Origin: JAABVD01 sp965204545
Lineage (GTDB): Bacteria > Verrucomicrobiota > Verrucomicrobiia > Opitutales > UBA2995
Reading direction: 5' to 3'
Assembly (NCBI GenBank): GCA_965204545.1
Contig: CBDBFA010000003.1
Location: 1,240,001-1,304,000, forward strand
Length of the DNA stretch: 64,000 nt
A model generated the notes under the pieces. That model saw only the letters and a list, made by a program, of their open reading frames with translations, ran no database searches and was not told the DNA's origin. The position numbers were made by a program, and so were the translations under genes. Shown here piece after piece: positions 16,535-25,116 of the stretch (position 1 is its first letter; each line of letters opens with the position of its first letter).

Positions 16535-17801
16535 GCCATTTACCAAGAAACAAACGCGGCTCCCCAAGAAATTCCCCCACACTCTGAAAAACGGCAGTGT
16601 CAGGGTCAAGGTCTACCGAATACCCAACAAGAAATCTTCCACGGGTTACACGTTTATTGTCCGCTGGTTCGAGGGCCGCAACCAACCGAAGGATAAGCGA
16701 TCGATCCAGTTGGAAAATGCCATGGACTTTGCCGAAAGGCAGGCGGCATACCTCAACTCCGCCAAGTACGATGCCGATCGCTTGCGCCGGGACCAGAAGG
16801 AGGCTTACGTATTGGCTCAGGACCTCACGGGGGATACTCCCGTCGTGACCGCCATTCGCGAATGGAAAAAAGCGAAAGAAATTTCAGAGGGAAATTTAAT
16901 CGCTGCGGCTGAAGCCTGGCGAGACCAGCGAACGACCAAAATCAAGCTCTTCGAAGTCAATGAGATCATCAAACGCTTCAAGGTGGCCAAGGAACGCGCG
17001 GGGATCATCTGGAAGTCAAACTATCAGAAAACCTTTCCCAAGTTTCAGAGGCAGTTTGGGGAAAAATTCATTTCTAGGATTTCAACGACTGAGTTGCAGG
17101 ACTGGTTGGATACGACTTACCTGCACCATACGACCCGCAACACCCATCGAAAGAGGATTGTCGTTCTTTGGCGATGGGCGCAGAAACAAGGGTTTCTTCC
17201 ACGAAATGTTAAGACAGAGGCTGAACTAACTGAACGGGCCAAGGAGCCAACTCCGGAGCGAGGGATTATTTCCCCGCAAACATTTCGGGATTTGCTGAAC
17301 CTGATGAAGGATCGATACCCTCATTACCTTCCTGCTTTGGTTCTGGCCGGGTTTTGCGGTTTGCGTTGCGATGAGGTCCACAAGCAGGAATGGAAGGACA
17401 TTCGACTGGAGGAAAGCAGACTGCGAGTAACCAGGGCCAAGAGCGGCACAGCTAGCTACAGGCATGTTCAAATATGCCCGGCGGCAGTGGAATGGATTCT
17501 GGTGAGCAACCAAAAGCGGGAGGGAAGGGTTTGTCGTAACGAGGCCATTACCCGTATTCGCACGATCGCAAGAAGAAGGGGTTTTGAGCTGCCTGCGAAT
17601 TGTTTCAGACACTCGTTTGTTTCTTACCTGATCGCCAAGTCTGAAAGTATTGAGGTGGCTACTTTGGAAGCTGGGCATACCGAACGGGTGGCCCATAAAA
17701 ACTACAAGGAATTAGTGACTAAAGCCGATGCTGAAGAATGGTTCTCGGTCCGGCCTGGTGACGAAAATGGGAAGGTGGTAAATTTTGAAAGCGGAGGATA
17801 A
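16533..17801 (+). CDS. int: Tyrosine recombinase / integrase
   Basis: A 422-aa site-specific recombinase. The N-terminal ~100 residues are basic (arm-binding type), about 140-235 form the SAM-like core-binding domain, and about 245-400 the catalytic domain. Visible catalytic residues are Arg278 (GLRCDE), a candidate beta-hairpin Lys303 (RAKSG), Arg359 (NCFRHSF), His382 (EAGHT) and the nucleophile Tyr391 (HKNY). The usual first His of the HxxR box is Asn356, a substitution tolerated in some family members. It reads away from the adjacent attL core, as is typical for integrative elements. Its end overlaps the next gene by 17 bp. Confidence 0.93.
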   Translation: MPFTKKQTRLPKKFPHTLKNGSVRVKVYRIPNKKSSTGYTFIVRWFEGRNQPKDKRSIQLENAMDFAERQAAYLNSAKYDADRLRRDQKEAYVLAQDLTGDTPVVTAIREWKKAKEISEGNLIAAAEAWRDQRTTKIKLFEVNEIIKRFKVAKERAGIIWKSNYQKTFPKFQRQFGEKFISRISTTELQDWLDTTYLHHTTRNTHRKRIVVLWRWAQKQGFLPRNVKTEAELTERAKEPTPERGIISPQTFRDLLNLMKDRYPHYLPALVLAGFCGLRCDEVHKQEWKDIRLEESRLRVTRAKSGTASYRHVQICPAAVEWILVSNQKREGRVCRNEAITRIRTIARRRGFELPANCFRHSFVSYLIAKSESIEVATLEAGHTERVAHKNYKELVTKADAEEWFSVRPGDENGKVVNFESGG

Positions 17802-18657
17802 GGGAAATTCTGTTTCGGGAAAAAGCATCGAAAGACCCCGACTGCCCCCATTGGAACGAATACCTGAATCAGAGCGACCAGCCCCAACAGCCCCAGTTCC
17901 GGAAGATCAACAGACAATTATGGACATTGTCATAATTTTTTATGATCCTCCAAAAGAGGAAGATAAGGACGGATTAACACTGTTTTCTCACCTCAAAAAA
18001 ATTCTTATTAAGGAAAGCCTAAGCAAGAAAGAATGGGACGACTTCCTTAGGAAAAGGTACGGTTGGGCGAAGTTTGTAGACAATCACCCTAAAATGAGGG
18101 CCATGCACGAGTTCGTTGAAAATATACGGGACTTAGAGGTGCAGAAAGATTCTAGGGTTAGAAAAGGCTGCCGGAAGGAAAAGGAAAAGTACCTGAATGA
18201 GTTGTTGGAATATCTTCGAGAAGCACTAGAGAACTTGGATTGGAAAGGGTGCCAGGGATTGATGAAGATTTTTCAAATGGCTATAACCGAGGAAAAGTAC
18301 ATTCCCTATGAACCCCCTAACCGGAAAAATAACCGGATAAAGGTGCATCTGGCCATAGAAAAATATTATCACAAAAAAGTGGGTGAAATAATTGCTAGAG
18401 CTGGTTCCAAACCCACAAAGCCGTATTTTATCTTGCCCGAAAAACTTCTGAAATCAACTGAGTTACCCTCTGCGCTAGAGGTCTTGGATGGAGAGACCTT
18501 GGAAATTATTTCCTCTATTTCATATCCAAGCAGAGAAGATCTTGCCGAGCTTCTGCCTGACCTAAATGAGAAGGACATAGAAAAGGCCGTAGAATGGGCC
18601 AGGGGATTAAATTATACCATAAGAAATTTGCCGCCATGGGGCTCAACCAGTCGGTAA
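17785..18657 (+). CDS. Hypothetical protein linked to integrase
   Basis: A 290-aa, highly charged, mostly helical protein with no recognised family. A proline-rich N-terminus (RPRLPPLERIPESERPAPTAP) precedes a helical body rich in Lys and Glu and a C-terminal segment PSREDLAELLPDLNEKDIEKA. The TTG start lies inside the integrase end with an AAGGTGG-like ribosome-binding site 6-12 bp upstream, so co-translation with the integrase is likely. A role in excision control or element maintenance is only inferred from position. Confidence 0.6.
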   Translation: MKAEDKGNSVSGKSIERPRLPPLERIPESERPAPTAPVPEDQQTIMDIVIIFYDPPKEEDKDGLTLFSHLKKILIKESLSKKEWDDFLRKRYGWAKFVDNHPKMRAMHEFVENIRDLEVQKDSRVRKGCRKEKEKYLNELLEYLREALENLDWKGCQGLMKIFQMAITEEKYIPYEPPNRKNNRIKVHLAIEKYYHKKVGEIIARAGSKPTKPYFILPEKLLKSTELPSALEVLDGETLEIISSISYPSREDLAELLPDLNEKDIEKAVEWARGLNYTIRNLPPWGSTSR

Positions 18658-18732
18658 ATTTCCTCCCAAAAAATGCCCTAATTTTTGGGAAGGACATTTA
18701 ACTATTAAAGTTAGCCTTGATGTGCATTACTG

Positions 18733-18957
18733 GTGGTTGTGCAACAAAACCACCAGAGCCCCTACTATTTTAACCTGATAGGCTCCGCAGAAGTCATGAG
18801 GCGGCTGGGTTACACCAACGTCTCGAGCTTCCACCGAGCCAGGAAAAAAATGGGGTTTAGGCCTGTTCGCCTAAACGGGCGGAAAATCATGTTCGTCGAG
18901 AAGGAGGTCCACGATTGGGTCATGGACCAAAAGGAACGGCGGGTTCCGCTAAATTGA
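18733..18957 (+). CDS. AlpA/excisionase-like HTH protein
   Basis: A 74-aa protein with a MerR-type winged helix layout: LIGSAEVMRRLGYTNVSSFHR (helix-turn-helix) followed by the wing VRLNGRKIMFVEKEVHDWV. This pattern is that of AlpA/Xis-type DNA-binding proteins that bend DNA for excision or regulate the integrase. The GTG at 18733 is used; a second GTG at 18739 is equally possible. The position two genes after the integrase supports a recombination directionality role. Confidence 0.72.
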   Translation: MVVQQNHQSPYYFNLIGSAEVMRRLGYTNVSSFHRARKKMGFRPVRLNGRKIMFVEKEVHDWVMDQKERRVPLN

Positions 18958-18996
18958 TGGAATGCTTTGGGAAATATATCGATTGACGTACACCCC

Positions 18997-19263
18997 ATGG
19001 GCAAAAGACGAAATCTAAGCAAACCAGTAAAAGCCAAATGCATCGATTGCATCTATGACGACCTTGCGCCGGGCAGCGCATTAAGCCAAATCAGAGCATG
19101 CCCTGTACATGATTGCCCATTGTGGCAGGTAAGACCCTTGGCCGAGCACATGGGTTACAAATTTCAGGGGTTCAGCCACAGTTTCCGGAAGCATTTCGGC
19201 ATTTCTGATGAGGAGGAAGCAGCTCTTATGCGCGAGCCCTACACTCCGCCGCCCAAAACATGA
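18997..19263 (+). CDS. Cys-rich KAKCxxC phage-type protein
   Basis: An 88-aa protein with four cysteines in the pattern KAKCIDCIYDD...IRACPVHDCPLWQVRP, likely a small zinc-binding module. The same pattern (KAKCxxC, C, PLWxVRPY) is found in the 44083-44469 gene of this element, and similar modules are known from prophage genes of unknown role. The C-terminal part (GYKFQGFSHSFRKHFGISDEEE) is separate. ATG at 18997 is preferred over an upstream TTG at 18967. Confidence 0.65.
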   Translation: MGKRRNLSKPVKAKCIDCIYDDLAPGSALSQIRACPVHDCPLWQVRPLAEHMGYKFQGFSHSFRKHFGISDEEEAALMREPYTPPPKT

Positions 19264-19371
19264 GCTTGCACACCAATGGAAATTATTGCCCTTGAGAACC
19301 TTAATCAGGCGAAAGCACTACCTGGTTGCTACAACCGCGATGGTTAAGGACTCGGAGCAACCGGAGGCGTT

Positions 19372-19545
19372 ATGCCAAAGTACAGGCTTATTGGATGTGC
19401 CGCGACTGAGGCGGCATACATCGCCGTCAAGGTTGCTTTTATCATGGGCAATTGGAACCTCCCGGCACGGCGGACTCACCCCACTCCTCTGGTCGAGAAA
19501 CTTGAACTCCCAGTAAATCTCTACCCGTGGCGGCGCTATTGGTAA
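19372..19545 (+). CDS. Small protein (57 aa), unknown
   Basis: A short gene starting MPKYRLIGCAATEAAYIAV with an excellent ribosome-binding site (CGGAGG 7 bp upstream of the ATG). It ends WRRYW and its last 19 bp overlap the GTG start of the next gene, suggesting coupling. No family recognised. The strong ribosome-binding site followed by an overlap could mean it mainly drives translation of the downstream gene. Confidence 0.5.
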   Translation: MPKYRLIGCAATEAAYIAVKVAFIMGNWNLPARRTHPTPLVEKLELPVNLYPWRRYW

Positions 19546-20822
19546 GTGACTTGAAAAAAAGGAAAGCCGGTGGCTTGAAGCTAGATCCGGCGACCATCAT
19601 AGACAATTTGCTTAATGCCACAGAAGCCGACGACGAAACACCTCTTGAGTGCAAGGTAGAATCCCAAGAGCCCGTCGAATATCCCTCCAGAAAGTTTCAA
19701 AAAATTCCAAGGGCATGGGAAATCCGCACGTGGCCAGAAAAGGTGGAAAAACCCATTCCCTCAAAGGTTTGGCGATGCGAGCGCAAGCGGGAAACCGCAA
19801 TTATACCTAATTCGATAGCAAGAACCTCTACGGTTCGCAGCACCGAGGATCTTGAAGCGAAAAATGGTCAGACGAATTTGGATCTCGGTTTTCTTCCCTT
19901 CGATACGCCAGGACATGGGTTTCTCGAAATATACGACTTGTCAGGGGATACGCTCAAGCCGATAAATCGCTTCTCTCTGAATAACTCCGACAAGATTTTG
20001 TTCAATGAATTGCTTTCAATGCCACTAGCCAAAATCCCATCGTCCCCCGTGGCAATCGAATTGCCGCCCGTTGTCCGGACGATGAACGACTTCAAGGAAG
20101 TCCTTTTCTTCGATACACCATTCAATCCCAGTTATCACAAGGCCGCCATCTTAAAGGCCGTAAATGACCTTGCTTCCCGATGGGTTCTTTGTCCCGATGG
20201 CTTGGCCATTAACGCGGTAGTGGCTAACCGTTGGAATTTCTCCGCCGATAACGAAAACGAACCTTTGGTTGAATTGAGGCGGCAACTTCCTCCAGGAAAT
20301 CACCGCGGCCCACTCATTCACCTTCTGACCGCCCGGCGGTACCTAGCCAGGAAAGCACGACAATTCCGGGCATATTGCATATTTGCGGTAGAATGGAACC
20401 AATGTCTGACAAAGAACGGCAGGCCGATTCCGATAATGACAAAGAAATACATGCACCCTAAGTCCGGAAGGATATTGCGGCCTGATGCTGGCGAGCTTCG
20501 AAAAATCCAATCCACTGGCACGATTCTTATTCCGATGCCAGAAATAAACCCCGATGTGTTACACTTGCCACCAATCTGCGACCCCTACACCTATTTCTAT
20601 ACGCCGGAGGAAATCATTCAGAACCTGACCATCCTTCCAGGTCAGACCAAAAAAGAAAGAAACAGGGTATACCAGCGCCGTAGCAAAGCCCGCAGGCGGG
20701 CAAAGAAATGGCTCGACGAAATGGAGCAGGATCGGGCCATAAGCAGGATTAGGGGCCGCATACTACCCGGCCGCAACCTGCGGTTGTATTGGCCTTCCCT
20801 GCCATCCAATAGGCGGCGCTAA
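19527..20822 (+). CDS. Hypothetical basic protein next to iteron-like repeats (candidate Rep)
   Basis: A 431-aa protein without a recognised family. The middle part (about 190-300) looks globular, with VVRTMNDFKEVLFF and LLTARRYLARKARQFRAY. The C-terminus is strongly basic (KKERNRVYQRRSKARRRAKKW, broken by no acidic run), fitting DNA or RNA binding. The GTG start overlaps the 57-aa gene. Three repeats of ~17 bp spaced 21 and 23 bp begin 20 bp after its stop, the arrangement of a replication initiator with iterons or of a regulator with operators. No helicase or nuclease motif is visible, so the Rep idea is inference. Confidence 0.4.
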   Translation: MAALLVSDLKKRKAGGLKLDPATIIDNLLNATEADDETPLECKVESQEPVEYPSRKFQKIPRAWEIRTWPEKVEKPIPSKVWRCERKRETAIIPNSIARTSTVRSTEDLEAKNGQTNLDLGFLPFDTPGHGFLEIYDLSGDTLKPINRFSLNNSDKILFNELLSMPLAKIPSSPVAIELPPVVRTMNDFKEVLFFDTPFNPSYHKAAILKAVNDLASRWVLCPDGLAINAVVANRWNFSADNENEPLVELRRQLPPGNHRGPLIHLLTARRYLARKARQFRAYCIFAVEWNQCLTKNGRPIPIMTKKYMHPKSGRILRPDAGELRKIQSTGTILIPMPEINPDVLHLPPICDPYTYFYTPEEIIQNLTILPGQTKKERNRVYQRRSKARRRAKKWLDEMEQDRAISRIRGRILPGRNLRLYWPSLPSNRRR

Positions 20823-21541
20823 CCGCCTTTTTACCATTTCTAAAACGGGGGTAAGATTTTTCAAAACGAGGGGTAAGATTGGCCCAAAACCGGAGGTAAG
20901 ATCGCTTTTGTAAGTCTTTGATTATCAGTGCCGCAATTTTGGCCCTATACGCGTGCGACCTATGAGGTACCTATGAAGTACAAAAGAATAAGAAAAGACG
21001 GTGAACGGCGGGCATTTTCAAAAGCCGGATTTACTCAGCTACCCGTTGGCTGTCACAGGTTCAGCTCGCTCCGCGAGCCCTGACCCTTTCCGACCGTGGC
21101 AATCGCTGGATGTGGTGGGGATACCCCCCACACCCCCCTTTTTTGCTATTGAGGAAAAAAGTTGGATCCACTCCATTACCAGAACCTTCCAATCTCCGAT
21201 TTAGTTGTCTTGGCAACTGTTGGTGCTTCTTTACTTACCCTTTGAATCTCGGAATGGATGGACCTCAAAAAGCACCTAGCTTGGGAAAAAAAGGAACGAC
21301 TCCGGGCAAAGTAAAAGAACGGGAGGGACAGGTGCCATGTATGGAAGATGAAGAATTTCTTGCCGTACCTAATCAACATTTGAAGCGTCAAGGATTCTCT
21401 GACAGATACTTTTGGATATTTCCTTCGACTTACAGAAAATGGTGGTGGAGTGTGGTTTCGATGCCCTCCTTCAAGACCAAAACGAAATGGCACTGAGAGG
21501 TGGAGCTTCGGAGTGACGATCATGGGGGAAGACTGAAAATT
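20823..21541. other. Non-coding region with iteron-like repeats
   Basis: No gene is supported. It begins with the three GGTAAGAT repeats, then has a perfect 6-bp hairpin (gctcgc-tcc-gcgagc, 21065-21079) and polypurine/polypyrimidine stretches near 21120. Frames open here have no protein-like composition. It could hold an origin, or the promoter for the ankyrin gene at 21542. Confidence 0.55.
20842..20902 (+). repeat. Three iteron-like direct repeats (AAAACNRRGGTAAGAT)
   Basis: Copies at 20842-20857 (aaaacgggggtaagat), 20863-20879 (aaaacgaggggtaagat) and 20886-20902 (aaaaccggaggtaagat). Start-to-start distances are 21 and 23 bp, near two helical turns, so a protein could bind all three on one DNA face. 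The GGTAAGAT core recurs once beside attR (63596). Confidence 0.7.
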
Positions 21542-22003
21542 ATGAAACTCATCACTAAGCTTTGCACCCTGTATCTCCTTCTCTCGGCCGCCACCTCGAC
21601 CTTGCCCGGCCAGGGCCTAGCCGTGGATTGCGAAAAGTGGGGTACAATTGCATTCTGGCAAACCGCAATCCTCGAATCGGTTGTCGATTGTCTCAAGGCC
21701 GGAGCCGACCCTAACACGCAAAACGAGGATGGAGACACCCCCCTGCACACTGCCGCTAGATTTAACGACAATCGAGCGGTCATCTCCGCCTTGGTTGAAG
21801 CAGGATTCGACCCTAACACGCTAGCCGAGAACAACTACACACCCCTGCATACTTCCGCTAGATCTAACGACAATCCCTCGGTCATCACTGCCCTGGTTGA
21901 AGCCAGAGCCGTCCCTAAATCAAAAGACGAGGACGGTAAGTCCCCTTGGGATTACGCTAAGGATAACGAGGACCCAAGGGTACCAATGCCTATTGGCGCT
22001 TGA
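21542..22003 (+). CDS. Secreted ankyrin-repeat protein, C-terminus frameshifted
   Basis: A 153-aa protein with a signal peptide (MKLITKLCTLYLLLSAATST, cleavage near GQG) and about three ankyrin repeats (NxxVVDCLKAGADPN, TPLHTAARFNDNRAVISALVEAG). It then has the family cap start KSPWDYAKDNED. The expected C-terminal YWRLNDLRF is absent in frame, but the +1 frame at 21976-22020 reads KGTNAYWRLNHLRF-stop. One C lost from a CCC run near 21973 explains this. Four other loci in the element share the cap (24988, 25117, 61039, 62718). It is predicted to act in the periplasm or outside the cell. Confidence 0.75.
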   Translation: MKLITKLCTLYLLLSAATSTLPGQGLAVDCEKWGTIAFWQTAILESVVDCLKAGADPNTQNEDGDTPLHTAARFNDNRAVISALVEAGFDPNTLAENNYTPLHTSARSNDNPSVITALVEARAVPKSKDEDGKSPWDYAKDNEDPRVPMPIGA

Positions 22004-22312
22004 ATCACCTGCGGTTTTAATGGATAGGCTCCGTCATCTGGCTAAGCCCACCCGCGCGGACCCCTTCATTCGGGCAATCGACTGGCGTCTGATCCCATCC
22101 GAAAAAGCGATGTGTTTGCCCCGTAGCACAATTAACCCAAAAGAAGTTTCTCAGTAGATTCGGGCTAATACACGGGATCCAAGCAGAAGGATTCAGACCT
22201 TGGGAGAGTTTGGAATCTCAAATTTTTCTGGTTTTTGTTTTGCAATACACCTCCTGATTGTTTCGAAGGTTACCTGTGTATCCCAGTTAACATGTAGGAA
22301 GGACGTTTGACT

Positions 22313-23059
22313 ATGAAAACGGTTCACAGTCTGCTAACAGTTTTGTTGTGTTCGACCATCTGGGCATCGACGGCCAGAGCACATAGCGGTGGAATGGATG
22401 GGTACGGGGGCCACAACAACCGCAAAGCAGGCAATTACCATTTTCATAAAGGGCCGCTAGCCGGGCAAACTTACGATTCGAAGACAGAGGCAATAGCGGC
22501 ACTGAACCGAGTAAACAACAAGGAATCTGAACCTGCCCCTTCGACGCGGTTAGAATCACAGGCCAACACGAGGCTCGACGGACAAACTATACACGGAATC
22601 CGTATTGCTCCAGAAATTAGGATTACTCCCTACGACCGTGACGATTACGCATATCCTCAGAGTATCGAAATGTCCATCATCGCACGTCAGGGCGGTATCT
22701 TCTCGCCATACACACTCCGTTGCTTCGATAACAGGGGCGAAACCGATATAGAGCATATCGTAGCGGTTTCGGAGGCCCACGAAAGCGGAATGAGTAGCCG
22801 TACCGATGCAGAGCGAAAGGCATTTGGGAACGATCTCGACAATCTAACGCTTGCCGCGCCACCTCTGAACCGTTACCAGAAACGCGCCAAGGATCCGGCC
22901 GAGTGGCTACCTGATAAAAACCGCTGTTGGTACGTCGCCAAATATATCGAGATCAAGAAGAAATACGACTTGACTATGGATTCGGCTGAAGCTGCCGCTG
23001 TCCAAAAGGTGTATGAATCATGCGAGTCATTCGAAATGACAAAGCCGGATTGCAACTGA
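22313..23059 (+). CDS. Secreted YHYH-domain protein with C-terminal HNH nuclease
   Basis: A 248-aa exported protein. The signal peptide (MKTVHSLLTVLLCSTIWAST, cleavage at ARA-H) is followed by a YHYH module (HSGGMDGYGGHNNRKAGNYHFH). The C-terminal half has the DUF1524/HNH layout: DIEHIVAVSEAHESG, then FGNDLDNLTLAAPPLNRYQKRAKDPAEW. The H of EHIV, the N of DLDNL and N of LNRYQK are the typical metal and catalytic positions. An AGGAAGGA ribosome-binding site precedes the ATG. An exported nuclease could degrade incoming or extracellular DNA; this is family-based inference. It starts the island of nuclease and defence-like genes. Confidence 0.78.
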   Translation: MKTVHSLLTVLLCSTIWASTARAHSGGMDGYGGHNNRKAGNYHFHKGPLAGQTYDSKTEAIAALNRVNNKESEPAPSTRLESQANTRLDGQTIHGIRIAPEIRITPYDRDDYAYPQSIEMSIIARQGGIFSPYTLRCFDNRGETDIEHIVAVSEAHESGMSSRTDAERKAFGNDLDNLTLAAPPLNRYQKRAKDPAEWLPDKNRCWYVAKYIEIKKKYDLTMDSAEAAAVQKVYESCESFEMTKPDCN

Positions 23060-23249
23060 TCAAATTGGCCGCGAAAGGGAATGGAAAACTAAGCTTGAAA
23101 AAAACTAAGGGCTCTTTCCAGAACTATCCCATACAAACCCCATGAACACAGTCCGGAAAAAGTCTCATTTGGCTTGGTACGAAGTTAGGAGTCCGATCAA
23201 AATATAGACTGCCCAACAGAATTTCGACCTCGGAGACATCTAACACAGG

Positions 23250-24209
23250 ATGAAAGTGAAAATTTGGCTTAAGGGCATGCCGTGGTGGGTGGTTATTTGC
23301 TTTTTCCTATCGGGGATATTTTTCTCAGGCTCAATCGCGGCGGCCATGCATGAAATTGTCTGGCAAAAGCTTGGCAATTTGCTCGCGGGATACGCCGAGC
23401 ATGGAGCTATTGGAGCTTTTTTGATCTTTGCCTTCGCCTTTCTCATTATCGGTCTTGCTGGTTATTTCTACTGCAAGAATAGGCTTTGTGACGTTTTGAC
23501 AGAATCATGGGAAAGTAAATTGCCTCGATTTGCGGATCTTGCTTCTAATTCTCCTCCAACCGACTTGGAAAAGGAAAAGGAAAGTTTTTTCGATAAGTTT
23601 GGGCAGCGGCTAGGATCAGACTATCCCGATGGGGTGACCTGGAAATTTTATCTAAGAATTGAAAAACGACTTCAAAGAATTAGTGAATCTCAATGGATTT
23701 TTTTTCGTGAGAAACTAGCTCCATATACGGTAAAGCGGCATCACAGTCGTCACTGGAGTCAGTTTCACGATACTCTCTACGAAGTTCACGCCCATGAGTG
23801 GCTTCTTTGCGAGAAGAATGCCCAAAACATAGAGTTTGTTCCAGAAACACAAAATAGGAAAACTCCTGATCTGAAGGCAACGATAGATGGACGTCGAATT
23901 TTGGTCGAGGTAAAGAATATTAATGAATCAGAAGACGGGCTTACCCTATGGGGCTCAAATGCACTCATTACAGTAAAGCATCTTATGGCTCCCGAGCTTT
24001 GCAAAAAGATTAATGATGTATATTTAAAAAGTATAGAACAGCTAGAGGCTGAGAGGTCCAGTGAAGGTGCGCTGATGTATTTCTTTTTGGTCTATAATTT
24101 CGACTTAGATTTCGAGCCAGATGAAGGTCCAGGAAATGACTTTAAAAGATTTTTGGATGAAATCGAGAAGGAAGACTATCCGATTGTCTACCATAGATAT
24201 TATTTCTAA
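23250..24209 (+). CDS. Membrane-anchored PD-(D/E)XK-like protein
   Basis: A 319-aa protein. Two transmembrane segments near the N-terminus (WWVVICFFLSGIFFSG and GAFLIFAFAFLIIGLAGYFY) are followed by a cytoplasmic domain. Around residues 195-225 it reads RKTPDLKATIDGRRILVEVKNI, the D-(x)n-E-x-K signature of restriction-endonuclease-fold proteins, preceded by a helix with HEWLLCEKN. No specific family is recognised. A membrane-tethered nuclease-like domain beside a secreted HNH protein suggests a role against incoming DNA, but a regulatory or structural role is possible. Confidence 0.6.
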   Translation: MKVKIWLKGMPWWVVICFFLSGIFFSGSIAAAMHEIVWQKLGNLLAGYAEHGAIGAFLIFAFAFLIIGLAGYFYCKNRLCDVLTESWESKLPRFADLASNSPPTDLEKEKESFFDKFGQRLGSDYPDGVTWKFYLRIEKRLQRISESQWIFFREKLAPYTVKRHHSRHWSQFHDTLYEVHAHEWLLCEKNAQNIEFVPETQNRKTPDLKATIDGRRILVEVKNINESEDGLTLWGSNALITVKHLMAPELCKKINDVYLKSIEQLEAERSSEGALMYFFLVYNFDLDFEPDEGPGNDFKRFLDEIEKEDYPIVYHRYYF

Positions 24210-24720
24210 ACAATCGGGGCATTTGGTAGTGTACAGGATGTTTCGTACATTTTATTTTGAGGCAGGTTAGAGGTTAGGTTGTTCGATGATGAGGCCGTTG
24301 TTTAGACGTGCTTCGAGGAATCTCAAAAGGTACGCCACAGGAGCAAGCTATTAACAACTGCCGGTAAAGGATCACTAGACATTGCATACCTCCTGAAGAT
24401 ACAGTTCCTTGAATAGGCTAATATTCAGTTAGCGACGGATTTCGCACATGCTGCCGGCCAAGTTACACAGGCGCTCTCCAACTAGGATCACCACACTACG
24501 ACCGCACTCGACCAAGCGGTGTATTCTACAGTTGAACTCCATGGAGGACATCGTGAACCCGTTCGCTTCCTTAAACGGCTTGACAGTGGTTGGTTTTTCA
24601 GTGTCTTTGGAGGTGTTAAAGCAGATTTCAAGGGAAAGCCCCATGTGTCGGGCTGCCCACTGAATATAACAGCCATTCATGGCGAGGAGTAATTAACTTC
24701 GCCGGCGAATAGGTGGGAAT

Positions 24721-24782
24721 TTCCCTTGTTTCTGCTTAAACCAGCCCGGCTCCGGCTGTGGCTGAAATCAGAAACAAGGGAA
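24721..24782. repeat. Inverted repeat, 14-bp perfect arms
   Basis: TTCCCTTGTTTCTG at 24721-24734 pairs with CAGAAACAAGGGAA at 24769-24782 around a 34-nt loop that itself has a weak GC-rich pairing (ccggctccgg). No T-run follows on either strand, so it is not a standard terminator. A footprint of an insertion or a structured transcript is possible. Confidence 0.75.
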
Positions 24783-24987
24783 TAGAAATGAAAACACTTA
24801 AAATTAGCTTCTGCGCGGTGGTTTACGTGGAAGAGGCGAAATATCGGTACGTGGTTTTAGTGCAGGGAATCAGGGTTTAGAGGCACTGCCTTTAAAGTAG
24901 ATCCTCTTTAGTAAAGTCCCCTCGAAAAACTCTGGATTCGGACCGCGGGTGCCTTCGATGACCTCCTGTCTTCATTTGGCGGGCTCT

Positions 24988-25023
24988 AACGCCTACTGGA
25001 GGTTGAACGACCTGCGGTTTTAA
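24988..25023 (+). pseudogene. Ankyrin-family C-terminal remnant
   Basis: Twelve codons read NAYWRLNDLRF-stop, identical to the end of the complete ankyrin gene at 61039-62688. Upstream sequence has lost the repeats and the reading frame. This marks a fifth, decayed member of the family. Confidence 0.75.
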
Positions 25024-25116
25024 CCACCCCAGCTATGGAAACTTCATGAAACCCATCGCTAGGTATCGCACACTGAATCGCATGATTTCGGCCATGCCTC
25101 TGGAAAGAGTGGACCT

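Larger units (their letters stand above)
24210..25116. other. Non-coding region with decayed ankyrin gene pieces
   Basis: No complete gene is supported. It contains a 14-bp perfect inverted repeat (24721-24782), a short ORF from 24788 (MKTLKISFCAVVYVEE...), and the in-frame end of a lost ankyrin gene at 24988-25023. A 24-codon ORF at 25046-25120 (MKPIARYRTLNRMIS...) runs into the GTG start of the next gene. Confidence 0.55.

Noticed and set aside
24429..24680. 83-codon minus-strand frame in the 24.2-25.1 kb gap
   Set aside because: No ribosome-binding site and competing open frames on both strands; composition is not coding-like.
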